Positions 26,101 through 40,073 of a stretch of 64,000 bases of DNA are shown piece after piece. The first letter of the stretch is position 1. Every line of letters begins with the position of its first letter. The DNA comes from Pyrocephalus nanus. Lineage: Eukaryota > Chordata > Aves > Passeriformes > Tyrannidae. Below the pieces are notes generated by a model, which saw only the letters and a program-made list of their open reading frames with translations, ran no database searches and was not told the DNA's origin. The stretch covers positions 20,475,001 through 20,539,000 of the forward strand of contig CM076271.1 in the NCBI GenBank assembly GCA_038380795.1, given 5' to 3'. A program made the translations under genes and the position numbers.

Positions 26101-26937
26101 GCCTTGTTAAAAAAATAAAATCTAAATCACACCTGAACTTTTTCTTTGACCTCCTTAGAATTGAAATTATATTTTTAGCTGTGGCAGTTATTTGAAATGC
26201 TGATGTGTCAGTCCCCAGAGAGGGAATACTTGTCTCGAGTATTGCCACTTGAAATTTTGGGAAGCCACACAGATGTTCATCTCCTCATTATGGAAATAAT
26301 GTATTTGGTTAATGTGTTGGTATGAAGAGAGGGGAATACAAATTATCTTGCAACTTGAGAGCCATTTAAAAGTTTCCTTATATTTAGGCAGCCTCAGTCA
26401 CCTCTCCCAGGGCATCTCTGCAGGGCCCTGACTCAGCCAGGGCCAGCTCTGGGGTCAGTCCTGTCCCAGCAAGGAATGGATGCTTAGAGGATGTTCTGCT
26501 CCTGAAATCCTCCAACCAAGCTGGAAATGTTTTTTTGCTTTCCCTCAAAGGTGCAGGGAATTCCAAGGAGGAGCCCATGTGGGGGTTCCTGTGTGGGACC
26601 CCCTGGCCTCAAGCACAGCCTGAGGAATGGGACTGTGTCCCCCAGCCTCAGAAATCAGCCCTGTTATCTTTCCTTTTTCTGCACAAGTCTGAGCAGTTGT
26701 TGTGGCTGGTAGCTGGGGCTTTGATGTGATTAATGTGCACAGCTGGAGGGAGCTGGGACTTGGTGTGAGCAGCCTCAGCTGAGGAGTGTTGAGAGGAGGG
26801 AGGGAACAGCAATTCCATCCCCCTGACACCCCCCAGCACACTCTGGCATTGCTGGAGCTGCCTGAGAGTCCAGAAATCAGTTAGAGCAGGGAAGTTATAT
26901 TTGTTAGAGCTTCTAAGGAAAAAGGGAAGGGAAGGGT

Positions 26938-27315
26938 GTGATGGAGGGTTTGGGGACTATTTTGAGTGACCTGGGGGCATTCAGCCTGGGAAAGAGGAGG
27001 CTCCAGGGAGACCTTAAAGTGCCTTCCAGTGCCCAAAGGGGAGTTGTAAGAAGGCTTGAGAGGGACTTTGCACAAGGGCCTGGAGGGACAGGACAAGGAG
27101 GAACGTCTATAAACTGGCAGAGATTTGGTATAAATTAGAAATTAGGAATAAACTTTCCCCTGAGAGGGTAGTGAGGTCCTGGCACAGGGTGCCCAGAGAA
27201 GCTGTGGCTGCCCCAGCCCTGGGAGTGTCCAAGGCCAGGTTGGACGGGGCTTGGAGCACCCTGGGCTGGTGGAAGGTGTCCCTGCCCATGGCAGGGGTGG
27301 AATGGGATGAGCTAT
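26938..27315 (+). mobile_element. CR1 LINE fragment (3' part)
   Basis: Plus-strand blocks in order: ttcagcctgggaaagaggag, ctggagggacaggacaagga, gtcctggcacagggtgccca, gagaagctgtggctgcccca, ggagtgtccaaggccaggtt, cttggagcaccctgggctgg and ggaaggtgtccctgcccatg. About 380 bp survive in one piece, in sense orientation. Confidence 0.9.
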
Positions 27316-27940
27316 GAACCATTGTGTGATTTTCTTGGGAATGCTGTCTCCAGGGAATGTGAAAAGCAGATTGGCAGTGCCTGGAGCAGTTTAGGCTGAG
27401 CCATGACTGCTGTGCACTGCCAGAGGTGCCAGGCTGTGCCTGCTGTGCCAGCCCGAGCCTTGGCTCCACCTGAGCCCAGCTCTGCCTTGCTGGGGCTGCC
27501 AAAGGGTGTCTGTGCAGGACAGAGCCACCCCCTGACCCAGAACTTGAACAGTGCTGTTACTGTCACCAGGCAGGGTTCCCGTGTCACCAGTGAGCTGTGG
27601 GGACTCCCTGTGTGTGCTGGGGCTGGGGGTGCACACACACTTCAGGCTCCACAGCCCTGTTCCTGCTCTGTACTGATTGCTGTTGACATGGAAACACTGC
27701 AGTGAGGCAAGGCAGGTGTTCAGAGGGAGAACACGAGCTCTGTGCACTGCAGGGGTTGACCAGGAACCCAGGGAGTGCTGCAGGCTGGGCTGGGGCACAG
27801 CAGGCACGTCTGGGCTGGTCTCAGCAGGAGCAGGACGGGCTTTGATTTCCTTCCCTGCTGGTTTGCTGGGCAGGTGTGACAGTGGCAGTGCCAGCAGGGC
27901 ACAGGGGGGTGATGGTGTCACAGCTCACACCCTGTCCCTG

Positions 27941-27970
27941 TGCCAGGGGGTGCCAGGGGGTGCCAGGGGA
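27941..27970. repeat. 10-bp tandem repeat, 3 copies
   Basis: tgccaggggg repeats three times, the last copy ending in A. A small local expansion. Confidence 0.85.
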
Positions 27971-28569
27971 CCTGCTGTGCAGCATCACTGTGGGCCCTGT
28001 CCCTGGCTGCCTGAGGGGCTGCAGCCCCTGTGCCGTGGTGGGGTGGGTGCTGTGAGTTTTGCACTGCCCATCCCACCCATCCATGGGGTAGCACAGCCAC
28101 AGCCTCTCCTCCAGGGGCAGCTCTGGCCTCCATTTCCTTTATCCTGCACGTCCACTGCGTGCTGCTTGATATTTATTACAGTTTCTTATTATAACTTTAA
28201 CCTGTTGAGCATCTCCAGGAGTGACTCCAGTTGCTGCATTACAGCACAGAGGGATTTCTGTATTTTTATCCTCAGTGTGAATTATGCAAGTCCCTGCCTG
28301 GAGTTTAAGTGCCTTTCAGGATCCACACCGGGCGTTTTGTCGGATGCCGCTGTCGAAGGCAGCAAAACCACTCTCATGTTCTGCATTTAGACCTTCTGTG
28401 TCTCGGATTTTACTGCTCTGCATTATTAAAATGGAACAGGCCATCTGTGGAGCAGCTTCTGGTAAAAAGAGTGGGAAGCAGGAACTTAAAAACCTGATGG
28501 GAAGAAGCCATCGACGCAGGCAGAGGGATTGAGTCAAAGAGCCAATCGCCATGGAAAGCTGAAATAACA

Positions 28570-28795
28570 GCTCAGACAGGAGAGGGGGGATGGCTCCAAA
28601 CTGCCAGAGAGCAGCCTTAGGTGGGATGTTGGGAAGAAATTCCTCCCTGGGAGGGTGGGCAGGCCCTGGCACAGGTTGCCCAGAGAAGCTGTGGCTGCCC
28701 CTGGATCCCTGGGAGTGTCCAAGGCCAGGCTGGACGGAGCTTGGAGCAACCTGGGCTGGTGGAAGGTGTCCCTGCCCAGGGAGGCAAGAGAGGTC
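28570..28795 (+). mobile_element. CR1 LINE fragment (3' part)
   Basis: Carries gatggctccaaactgccaga, ttcctccctgggagggtggg, gccctggcacaggttgccca and agcaacctgggctggtggaa on the plus strand. The final terminal repeat is missing, with sequence becoming unique after 'gaggcaagagaggtcagggc'. Confidence 0.88.
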
Positions 28796-31523
28796 AGGGC
28801 TGGATGGGGATGAGCTCCCTGTATGTGTCCAGGTGAATCCCACCCTCAGCTGAGGATGCTGGCAATGAAAATAGCAAATAGGAAGGTTTTCATTTTCAAT
28901 TCAGGGTTTTCTGCTGTTGATATTGATGTTTGTGGGAGGTCTCTGAGAGCAAGAGGTGCCTGAGGGCTATGAAATGTAGCATAATGAATAATAATATAGT
29001 TGTATATTAACCTTTCTATGAGAGCACTGCCTCAGACACCACCTGGGTCATGATCCCATTGCTGTGGCAGCTGTATAATTTTATCAAAGTGAGAACGATG
29101 ATACTTAGCCAATATATATCCCTTTCCCTAATAGAAGCTTTAGAGCTTCAAATCCCAGACTGGCCCAACTGTGGCAAGTGGAATCTCCTCTGGATATGAT
29201 TTATGTCATGGATATAAAAAGCCAAATGTGACATCAACTCAAATAACCATTTTCACAGTTATAACCAGAAATTGTTACACAAAGAAAACAACTGCAAAGC
29301 ACTTTTATGGCATGATGGAAGTTAATAAAATCATTTGTATTGTGGCCTTTTTGCTGAGTAAGAAGGTCAAGAAAATATCTGTATATTGCCTTAATGGCTC
29401 CATAACACCCTGTAGTGTGTGGCTTGGGCAACATCATAAAATCTGCAAATAGACTTGCTATCTTAAAATTGATCCTATCATTCCAACATAATGCTTTTAT
29501 CCCAGATTTAATGCCAGTAAATGAAACTGTTTTGGGGTAAATGCTGGGAAAATTGGAAAAGTGTTTGAGGAGTTTGATGCCAACTCCTTTTGGTATCAAT
29601 AATTGTAGAAAGGGATGGTTTACTATCTGGGTAGCTAAAATTGGTATAACTGACAGTCTTTAGTGTGGACATCCCCGGACAAAGTGGAAGAACAAAAATC
29701 TCATAAACTGATCAAATCCCCCTTCATGTGAAATTGGGTCAATATGTTGTATTTGCTCTCACTTGGGCTGAGAATGAAAACACTTGAGGCCCACGAGAAA
29801 TGCAGGGGGTCAATAATTTTGTGGTTTAATGAGGCTTAATGATTTTCCTTATTAAATAACCCCTGAGCCCTTGAAGTCCCTTCTGACACAGGAAGTAGAT
29901 GGTTTGCAACGTGTGACAAACTCGAGGGGACACGAGTCCTTCTTGAGTTCCTGCTCCATTCATGCCAAGGGCCTCGAGGGTCTCCATCAGCTCCTCCCTG
30001 CTGTTCTTTCTGGAGATTCTGGGAATGTCACTTGGCTGCTGCTGCTTTCACTGCTGCCAGTTCAGCTCTGGAGCCCCTGCTTTGATCTTTATTTTCCCAG
30101 GCCACTGTTCTTCTCTGGGGGACACCTTGCTCTGCTGTGCAGCCCCCTCTCTCCTGCAGCCTGTCCTTTCCCTGGGGATGTGTTCCTGAACCTTCCCCAG
30201 CACAAACCCCTCCTGCCAGGCTCTCTCTCCCCATCCTTGGTGCTGCAGCCTCCATCAGCCTCCACAGCACCTTCAGTTCCTGGGGCCACCCCTGCCAGGG
30301 AGCTGAGCCTGGCACTCTCAGCCAGCACATGGGCATCACATGGAAGGAGAGAGGCAAGATTAATGTGATTAATGTAAAGATTAAAGTTCCACTGTTTTTT
30401 TGAAGGGGGGGTAAGCAGCAACCACACATCAGCAGGTCTTACTTTCTGGTTGATAATGGAGATGCTCCTCGAAGCATTCCCAGCCCTGCAGTGCTGTACC
30501 ATCCTTCCTCCTCAGTGATTCCTGGTCTGGGAGGACCTGAGAGGCGTCTCAGGGTGTGGAGGGCTGGGAATGTTCCCTGGGCAGGGCTGGGTGCTGGCAC
30601 TGTGTGTCCAGACTGTAAATGTAGGATAGAACACCTGGATCAAATGTGACCTGACTCCAGCCAGCTGGGATGAAGTATTCCCATCTCCCCCCCAGGAATT
30701 TCTATTTTCAATCCCTCAAGCACTGCTGATCCCTCTGGTCCTGATCAAAGGGGATGGCACCCCCTGAGAGCAGAGGGAAAACAACCACAAGCACTTGTCC
30801 CTTGTCTGGGACAGACCCTCCACGGGGCTTGGGATTGGGTCCCTTTCCCCTTCTCCCCCCTCCATGCTCCTCCTTTTTTTCCCTTCAGTCCTTCATCACT
30901 ATGTAGCTCATGTACATATTTATCCTGTGGTGGGAGATAAATGAACCCATTAGGCAGTATCATCTCTCTATGTGTAAAAATAATGATTTAATCAAATCAT
31001 GGTGATTTGAAGTAATAAGAGATTCGTTTTGATTTGGAAAATCTCATAAAAGAACTATCTATATCTCTTAGATGTATTTGCTGAAAAAGTAATTTGCTAA
31101 AGTATGAAATATGGAGAGCATTGGGGAATCAGTAAATCTTGTCACACCAGAGAAGTACTTGGCCGTGTACAGGGGTAAGAAGAGATTATTCCTACTTGTG
31201 CATTAAAGCATCCAGCTTTTTTGGCTGGGTCATCTAATTCCTTGTGAGACTCTGAACCCAGAACTCTGATATTTAGCACTCTGTGTGTAAGTTGTCTTCA
31301 TGTCGCCAGTTCAGAAAGATTAAGATTAGGCACAGGCTTAAGTCAGTTGTTGCTGCAGAGAACATGCTTGCCTGTGTTTCAACCTGAGTGTTTATGAATC
31401 ATGTTCATTCCTAAAGCCATCTAAAATTAGAGATGCATTGGAGGTGTCCCTGTGCCTCAAACCCAGTGGCACAGATGGTGTTGGCAGGACAGCGCTGTGG
31501 GAAGTGTGGGAATGGTCCTGGCT

Positions 31524-31690
31524 GGGGAGGGATTTCAGAGCTGTGGCTGCCCCAGCCCTGGGAGTGTCCAAGGCCAGCTTGGACAGGGCTTGGAGCACCC
31601 TGGGCTGGTGGAAGGTGTCCCTGCCCAGGGCAGGGGTGGCACTGGATGGGCTTTAAGGTCCCTCCCAGCCCAAACCAGTCTGTGATTCTT
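31524..31690 (+). mobile_element. CR1 LINE fragment (3' end)
   Basis: Contains agagctgtggctgccccagc, ggagtgtccaaggccagctt, agcaccctgggctggtggaa and the terminal ggctttaaggtccctcccag followed by aaaccagtctgtgattctt, so the true 3' end is present. The 5' side is truncated. Confidence 0.88.
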
Positions 31691-32344
31691 GGTCCTGAGT
31701 ATGTTGGGAAGGAGGGCAGTTCACCAAGGGGTTGTCTTTGGGGGTCCTCCCCAGGACCTTGGCTCTGTGGGAGCAGCAGTGCTGGGATCTGCAGCACAGC
31801 CAGGATGGGAAGGGGTTAACAGGAATTTGTCCAGCTCTGAACTGTCCCACTGCCACTCACTCACCTCCTTGTCCTGATCAATAGGAAATCATGGTAAAAA
31901 CTGTTCCCTCTTTAATAGGGATCCATTTTCCTCCTTGTAAATGCAGAGGGATCATTAAAGCAATCAATGGGAATGTTGTTATTTGTTATTAAATCTGTAA
32001 AGGTTTAGAGTAATTCATATGGAATTTTATTACAGTTTTATCAAGACTCATTGATTTTACCTTATTCAGTTAGAGAGCCCTTTTCCCAGAGGTCAGTGGC
32101 TTTGGCACATGGGGAAGGTTCCTTCTTTCTCCTTCTGAGCCATTTGTATGTTGTAGATCTTATGACTGAATATCCCCTTTGAAATGCTTGTTTAATTATG
32201 AGTAAAACTGCTACACGCAGGTTTGCAGGGAAAAAAAACTTCAGGTTGTGTGCTCTTAAAACCTGATGATTTTCCAAATATTCTTCTAACCCACCTGACC
32301 ATGAATATTTTCCTTAGGAAATTTTATCCAAAAACTGGTAACTG

Positions 32345-32382
32345 TGGAATACCAGACTGGTTTGGGTTGGAAGAGCCCTACT
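32345..32382 (-). mobile_element. CR1 LINE remnant
   Basis: Only 38 bp, gaataccagactggtttggg followed by ttggaagagcccta, match the start of the reversed CR1 end also seen at 37590. It is too short for certainty. Confidence 0.55.
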
Positions 32383-33032
32383 TTTAATCATTTTCTGTGG
32401 AGGCTGCAGGTAGAATGTAACTTGCTTTCAGCCTGTAAGTGGAAGGCCCCAGTACTGATTCCCGTGGTTTGATTTTGGGAGGTGGGGTGGGTTGTGTCTC
32501 CTGAGCTTGGGGTGTGACTCGTGAAGAGCAGACTCAGCATTAGAAAGATAGGTGTTATGGCTGGGTCAGTGGTACACAAAGCTGAGAGGAGGAGGTGGAT
32601 TGACCCCGTTCTGCATCCCCTTTCCACTCTTAGAACATCTGGATTTGTGCTGCCTGTTTTTCTGCCCAGGGGAGGAGTGCTGTGCTAATTTGCTGATGCC
32701 ATATGGCTCTCCTGCGGCTCAGTTCCATCCTGAGCTGTGCCAGCTTGTGTCACTCTGCCCACCTATGGCACAGAGGGAAATCACTGACTACAGTGGCAGG
32801 AACTTTTTCCCTCTTTCAGTGGAATATGTATGTACAGCCATTTCTAACTGCAATCCTCAAAGGACCCCTGTGATGATGCAATAGAGAGGCACAGCTGCTC
32901 CACATCATTTATTTTCATTCCTTATTGGTGGATATCTATTCCATGCTTTTTTCCCTTATAACTCTTATCTATATTAATCTGTTTCCCATTTATCTTACCC
33001 ACTTTTGTACCTGGCAGCCAGAAACAGAATAA

Positions 33033-33389
<357 letters not shown>

Positions 33390-33649
33390 TAACTGCCCAG
33401 CTGGAGGAAGGGTGGGGAGGGAGGTTAAAACAAATTGCTTTTTTGTAGGTTGTAGAGAAACTGGAACTGCAGCATCAGCCTTACAGAGCAACAGAGGCTT
33501 CAAGAGAAGGAGATAGAAAGAGTCAAAACTTACATTCTTCTATTTTTTCCTGCACGAAAAGGAATATTTTCCATGGGACACAGAAGTACTTTTGTTTGAG
33601 TTCAGGGTGGCTGGAGGGTGTTTTCTTAGTTTGTTTTAGATGGAGAATC

Positions 33650-33892
33650 TTTCACAACAATTTAGGAGGAAAGTCTTGGCTGTGAGGGTGGGCAGGCCCT
33701 GGCACAGGGTGCCCAGAGAAGCTGTGGCTGCCCCTGGATCCCTGGTAGTGTCCAAGGCCAGGTTGGACGAGGCTTGGAGCAACCTGGGCTGGGTTAGGGA
33801 AGGTGTTCCTGCTCATGGCAGGGGGGTTGGAATGAGATGGGCTTTAAGGTTCCTTCCAACTCAAACCATTCCAGGATTCCTTGTTTCTATGA
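33650..33892 (+). mobile_element. CR1 LINE fragment (3' end)
   Basis: Contains gtgagggtgggcaggccctg, gcacagggtgcccagagaag, tggtagtgtccaaggccagg and agcaacctgggctgggttag, with the terminal gggctttaaggttccttcca and caaaccattccaggattcc. It starts about 310 bp after exon 5. Confidence 0.9.
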
Positions 33893-36800
33893 CTAAAAGA
33901 CTGTGGAGAAGCTTTGGGCAGAAGGTACCTCCTGTGACACCCAGGGCAAAGCCAGTGGTGCCATCTGATGGGTGCCTTGCCCGGGCCTTTCCTTCCCTCT
34001 CCTTTAAATTCTTCACAGCAGCAGCTGAAATGTGTCATGTTGAATAATTGCTCTGAATTTTGATCAAAGGGAATCGGTTCATTGCAAGATTTGTTTGACT
34101 TTGAAAATGGATGGTAACTTCCCATACTTCATCTCACCCGCTTTTGGTTCCAGCTCACAGGGGGAGTGGGAGTGTTGAGCACAGAAACAGTGCAGCAGCT
34201 CCCACTGCTCTCAAATTTGGCATTTGGAGTCTCCCCAAAAGGCTGGAATTTGACTAAACACTTCTCCAAGATCTTTGGGATAATTTCTGAAGTGCCTGGT
34301 GCCCCTTACTGTTCATGCCATGATTTGTTACAGTTGCTCACAGCCCGTGTTGTCTGATGTGGCTGTAAATGTTGTTCTTTCCCTCAGTGTAGATTGGGCA
34401 CAAACATCTGGTTTTGGTGACCAGCTTACCCTGTCGAGCTGAAAGGCTGCACTGGAGCTCGATATTGTCCCAAATGACACACCCTGGCACCCCCCTCTTC
34501 CCTGCTCTCCAAACTGAAGCAAATTGGGCATCCGAAAAAGCATTAAGTGTGAGTTCTATTGGCAGTGTGAGAGTCAGAATGTCCCACTGATGGGATGACA
34601 TTATGACTGATCGTCATCATTATTTTAGGGTGTGATTGGTGATTTGTGCTGCAGCGAGGTGCAGCTCCAGGCTGTCAGCTCTGACAGCAGCAGAGCCCCT
34701 GAGCACCGGGGAGGGGTCAGGGCTCACCTCCAAACCCAGATGTTCTCCTGTAGAAACTTGAAGGTTTGTCTGCTTTTCTCCAGAAAATCCCGGGGGATTG
34801 GATTGATGGTGGTGAGATAAAGGCTTTTGTGTGTAATGAGATGATCTGGCTGAGCCTGGGCCGGGTTGGGCTCTGTAACTGCAGGGCTGGTATTGGATCC
34901 TGGAGTTCTTTGTCAGATGACAATACAGGGATTACATTGCAAAGAGGCCTCATTGTCCTGCTCTGCTCCTTGAAATTACAATATTTACTCTGGCATATTG
35001 TTAGTTGTTCTCAAGCTCTGGTTGGCAGCTACTTTCACATAAAGAGCTTACTTGGAGAAGCCTTCACACTTTACCCCTGCTGTGTGTGCAGTGTCTGTTC
35101 CACGAGTGAGCTCCAAGGAGTAGGATCTGATCGTGTCTGTAGAGCCCTGGATGCAGGGACTCGTGTTGGGGCTGTGGTGCCACCAGCACAGCCCCTGCAG
35201 CTGCACAGGCTCTGCCCTGGAGCAGGTTTGGGTGCTGTTATCAGAGGCAGATGTGGGCACTCAGTCAGAGACTGATGGCTGTGGCAATGTGGATGTGCTC
35301 ACAGGCATTGGGTTTGTGACGGTGCTGAACGAGCTGGAGATGGAGATGGATGAAGAGCAGATATTTTTCTGTCAGCACTTCACCAGCTGCTGAATTCCAG
35401 CTTATAATCACTGCCTGTTTGATACAGTGAGCATTCCACAATCTTTAAATTAAATCTCCTGTTAATGATGACTATCACCAGGTTCTCAGCAGCACTATTA
35501 TGTGAGGCCCTTTGGAAATGTGTTTAATCCTTCACAAACTGCACCACTGTCTGAATTCCTCTCATGTGAGCGCCGATGGAGTGAGATTTTGATGTCTGTC
35601 AGGTGAATTACACGCCATAAAAATTGTCCTAGCGATACCATTTATTCATCATAACTCATCCCCTATGGTATGTGATGATAACAATGAGTCCACAAAAATC
35701 AGCCAAAGGAGAGGCCTCGAGAAGGTGTAAGATGGAAAGCAGTGTGTTGGCTGCACTGGGAGGTGCTGAGAGTACCCTCTGTGGAGATGCAGAAAGTGTG
35801 ACCAGGAGTTCTTAAACCTGCATTTCACTGCTGTCATCTGAAGGAGACGGGAGAAGAGGAATTCCCTCTCTCTGTGTTCTCACCCCTCCGGATTTGGGCC
35901 TCTCCTCCCTCTCTTTGTTGCAGTGTTTTTCTCTCCTGAAGATGCAGCAGGGCCTCGTCTGCTCCATCTCTCAGGAATCAGGATGATGAGCACTTGAGAC
36001 TCGAGTAGGAAGGGAGTTAAATTATTTGTCATCACCTTCAAATAGATCCTTTGGAAGCAGAAAATGCTCATGTCAATAAATTGCTGTTGTGTTTGATCCT
36101 TCTCCTGACATCCCGAGGTACTCCCACCCAACCACAGCACAGAAGTTCTCTTGAAATCATGTTGTGTGCAGGTGTCAGCTGCTTCACTGCTGAAGGAAAT
36201 AATGGTGTTGTGTGGCTCCTAGAGATCTCCATATTTAAAAAAAAACAACAAAAGAACAACCAGGAGCATGTAAGAAGAGCAGAAGATGGTGCAAAGGGGG
36301 TTTATATTTACTCTCCAGGCTTTTGGTGTCTTCTGGAAGCACGGAGGGTCCCGTCATTTCTTGCTGCACCCAACACCTGAGTTCATAATTTGGTTCTTCT
36401 CTTGAACCAAGTTTCACTCCCTGAGACCCCCAACGTGTCCTGACATGTCTGTGCTGGGGTTTCACTCCTGCCCCTTTGCCAGGAAGCACCCACAGCACCA
36501 CCCCTGCTGCTTTTATCTGGAGGAAGTTAATGGCTTTGGAGAGTTTCCTTCTCTTCCAGGAATAATTAATAATTGAATTTCTATACTCCCATTATACAGG
36601 GACCATTCCTGAAGCCTGTGGTAAAACTTTCTGCTTCAGCTTCTTCAGCTCAGCCTAAGAGGGGGAAATGTTTCCCAGAATGATGTTGAAGTTGGAATTA
36701 AAATTGTGCCCATCACTTTGTTTTGTCCCTGCCTGAAAATGGACTTTGGGCCAGTTTTGCTCACTAGTTACTACAGTGGTAGATTGATATAAACTAGAGG

Positions 36801-37587
36801 GAACACTGCTCAGCCAAGCCCATTAATTTGGATATTTTGAATTATTTTCATATAATCTTAAGACTATCTGACACATGTAAAACATGGCATTTGCTTTGCA
36901 GGTTCTTTGGTAGTTCAGATTTGGGTTAAACTTGTAATTGCAACAAAATCTCTTTAAAAAGGTACCTCAGCCCATGTTTGGGTGAATGACAGCACATTCC
37001 CAATTGTATAAATTCATGCATGGTTTCCAGTGAGATTTATTGTGCACAATTTTTGGTGTTTAATACTCAACTAAATGACTGTTTCAGCACAGGAAACTGT
37101 TGTTGTTCCTGGAAATTCCATTAAGATTTTAAAATCTCTCTTATTTTCATCCTTGGACACTGTTGCATTGCTTTTGGGTTTCTTTAAGTGGGTTTTGCTC
37201 AGGTTCCTCTCAGATATTTCACTGGTAAGGCTTTTCTTCCTGCTGTGTGTTTGGCCAGCTGTGCTTCTGGAACTTGCTCTGCCTTATCAGTGTTGTTTGT
37301 GTGCAGCATTTCAGTCCCAGCTCCACTTCCCCTGGCATCCACTCCTGGTGCATTGCTAATTTGGTTACAGAGCTGGGCTGAAACCACTTAAAAGCATTTT
37401 CCTTGTCAGGGCTTGAAAATCTGGTAAGTTCTGTAATCAGTGAGAGGGGAGTGAAATAATGAAAAGGACTTGTGGAACTTCACAGTCTGGGAACTTGCTT
37501 TTTCTTGAATTATTTGCAGGATTCCAGTGTTTCCAGAGTAGCTGAGATTTAAATCTGAGGGGTTTTGGTAAAGTGTCTTTCGACCAC

Positions 37588-37895
37588 TGTCATGGAATTC
37601 CAGACTGGTTTGGGTTGGAAGGGACCTTAAAGCCCACCCAGTGCCACCCCTGCCATGGGCAGGGACACCTCCCACCAGCCCAGGGTGCTCCAAGCCCTGT
37701 CCAAGCTGGCCTTGGACACTCCCAGGTCTGGGCAGCCACAGCTTCTCTGGGCACCCTGTGCCAGGGCCTGCCCACCCTCACAGGGAAGGATTTCTTCCTA
37801 ATATTTAATTTAAACTGAATCTCTGCCACTTTACCCCATTGCCCCTTGCCCTGTAACTCCAGGCCCTTGTCCAAAGTCCCTCTGCAGCTCTAGAG
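37588..37895 (-). mobile_element. CR1 LINE fragment (3' end)
   Basis: A well preserved reversed tail: ggaattccagactggtttgg, ttggaagggaccttaaagcc, ccatgggcagggacacctcc, ccagcccagggtgctccaag, cagccacagcttctctgggc, caccctcacagggaaggatt and tcttcctaatatttaattta, extending to the gcccttgccctgtaactcc block. It lies about 150 bp from an oppositely oriented CR1 end at 38050. Confidence 0.92.
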
Positions 37896-38049
37896 CAGGT
37901 TGAGCAGATCAGACATCAGTGGTGCAGTTTGGTGAATACGGAGTCAACCCTTGAAGAAGGAACTGTAGATAATTAGAGATGTTCATATAGGGGGGGTCTC
38001 TTTGTTTTTATTCAAATAAATCTCTTTTGTGGATATATTTGGACATTTG

Positions 38050-38145
38050 GGTCAGTGCTGGCCTTGGCAGTGCTGGGGGAACAGTTGGACTCAGTGATCT
38101 TACTGGGCTTTTCCAGCCTCTACAACTCCATGATCCTTCTTGTTT
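38050..38145 (+). mobile_element. CR1 LINE fragment (terminal 3' end)
   Basis: Reads ggccttggcagtgctggggg, aacagttggactcagtgatc, ttactgggcttttccagcct and ctccatgatcc, the extreme 3' end of a CR1 element. About 95 bp survive. Confidence 0.85.
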
Positions 38146-39972
38146 GTAGAATTTCTGTTCTTATCTCTGTGTGCTTATTTGGAATTCTGGTCTGCTGCCT
38201 CTTCACTCAAACAAGAAAAAAAAAAAAAAAAGAGGGATTTTTTAGGACTCTGCCTTTTTCTCGTGAGCTGAAAATGCAATTGGAAGCCTTTGCTCTCAGG
38301 CTGGGTGGAGAAAGATCCAGCCTGGTGGCTGAGCCAGGACAGCACCCCAAGGGAGGGCCTGGCCTGGGCTGTCCCTGGTGGGAGGTTTTTGCAGACCCTG
38401 CTCTGCTGAGGGGGAAGATGCTGTGGCTGGGGCTGGTAAAGCTGCTGGTGGTTAGAGCAGCAGGGAGAGATCCAAACCTGTCAGTTGAGCAGCAACAGGA
38501 AAATGGACTTCTTGCCTCTATTGCATCATTAGTTCTCACCATCATTAACAGCTTGATTTCCTTTCCTTATTGGTATCAGCTAATTTAAATTCACTCAATC
38601 CTGTCTCTAATTAAGGATATTAACAAAGAAATTTTTCCCACTCCAACACTTTGGAACATTTACTTTGATTGAACATCCGAAATATTTGCAAGGGATGATT
38701 CCAAGGTCTGGTTCCTTGGAGCTGCTGGCAATGCCCAGCCCTGCAGGTACTGCAGAAAGGTGAGCAAGACCCATGTGAGGCTAGAAAAGTGGGATAATGC
38801 AGGTGGAATGTGGGATGTGGTGTTGCCACCCTTGGAAAACAGTAGCTTGTACTTGTGGTGCCTCGTGGCTGCAGCCCAGGCCACTCCCCAGCAGCAGTGA
38901 CATTCCCTGAATCCCTGGTGAGGTGGGTCAGAGTGGTGACAGTTTGCAGGTACACAGACTGAATCCAGCAGGTGTCACCTGGACAGGGAATACCAAGGAG
39001 TTAGTGGGCAGTTCAGGGGAAAAGAAATGAATCACAGATTCCCGATTCTCAACCTGGGGTGTCTCACTTTGAGCTCTGGTAGTACTGTTTGGTTTGCTGC
39101 CTGATTGCAGAGCACCCAGTTACCTGTTCAGGTCACCAGAAGGGCATGAAAGCCACCTCAGTGCCTTGGGTTAAGGCCACATCACCAGGCTACACCTCCG
39201 TCCTGAGCCTGAGGGTGGGAGAATGGTTAAGGCACGAGCCTTCCCCTTCAGATGTTTGGATTCACCTGTTTTGTCACTGCTCTGGAGTTCTTCGGCCTGT
39301 TCCTGATTGAAGTTCTGATTTTCCATGTGCAGAAGCCCTCCCTGCTCTCAGTTTTTTTACCTTGCCCTGTGTGCTGAGCAGCTGCCCAGGGTTTGTGGTT
39401 CCTGCACAGCGGTGGCCGAGCAATGATTGTCACCCTTCCCCAGCTCTGCTTCCCCCGCCGTGCCTGGGGTGCCATTAACGCCTGGCTGCCTGGAGGGCTC
39501 TCCTGCTAAAATATTTTAGAGGCAATCAGTGGATTTTGCAGGACATTTCAGCCTCTGCAGGCCAGGGATGCCAACACTTGGAGCTTCCTGAGATGCCATT
39601 AATACCCTCGTGTTCCTCAATTCTCCAGAGCGCCCCTTTGGTGGCATCTCTGAAGTGACTCTTTCTTCCCTCAATCTGGCTCCAGCTTTCAATTAGAGTC
39701 TGGGATTTGCAGCACAACAAAACATCAGACTTTAAATACCAGCTGTGCTTATTTTAAATACTTTCCTGTTTCAAAGCCGAGCTTTGGGAGTTTTCAGGGC
39801 CTGGAGTTTTCTCCCTCTAAGGTGGTCCCTGTAGATTAGGGCTTCAAGTTGGTGATCATGGCAGGATTTGTTTCTCTGGATTATGCAGAACAACTTGCAA
39901 GAGGTGTTGATGATTCTGGTAGCCATAAAAGAGGTTTGTTTATGTTTTAATTAGTAAAACCCCAACTCAGAA

Positions 39973-39995
39973 CGCTTCACCGTGTCGATGAAGCG
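39973..39995. other. small inverted repeat upstream of exon 6
   Basis: cgcttca (39973-39979) and tgaagcg (39989-39995) form a perfect 7-bp stem with a 9-base loop, in a CpG-containing stretch about 80 bases before the exon 6 acceptor. It would be present in the pre-mRNA near the likely branch-point region. The stem is short and may be chance. Confidence 0.4.
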
Positions 39996-40073
39996 CGGTT
40001 GTTCGGATGTGCTCCGGGAGGGGTTTGAGCGGAGGCCAGCACTGCTCCTCACTGTGGCTGCTGTGTCCTGCAG

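Noticed and set aside
27391..28390. Overlapping open frames of 176 and 237 codons on opposite strands
   Set aside because: Both lie in the same GC-rich intron patch containing a 10-bp repeat; two strands open together points to base composition rather than a gene.
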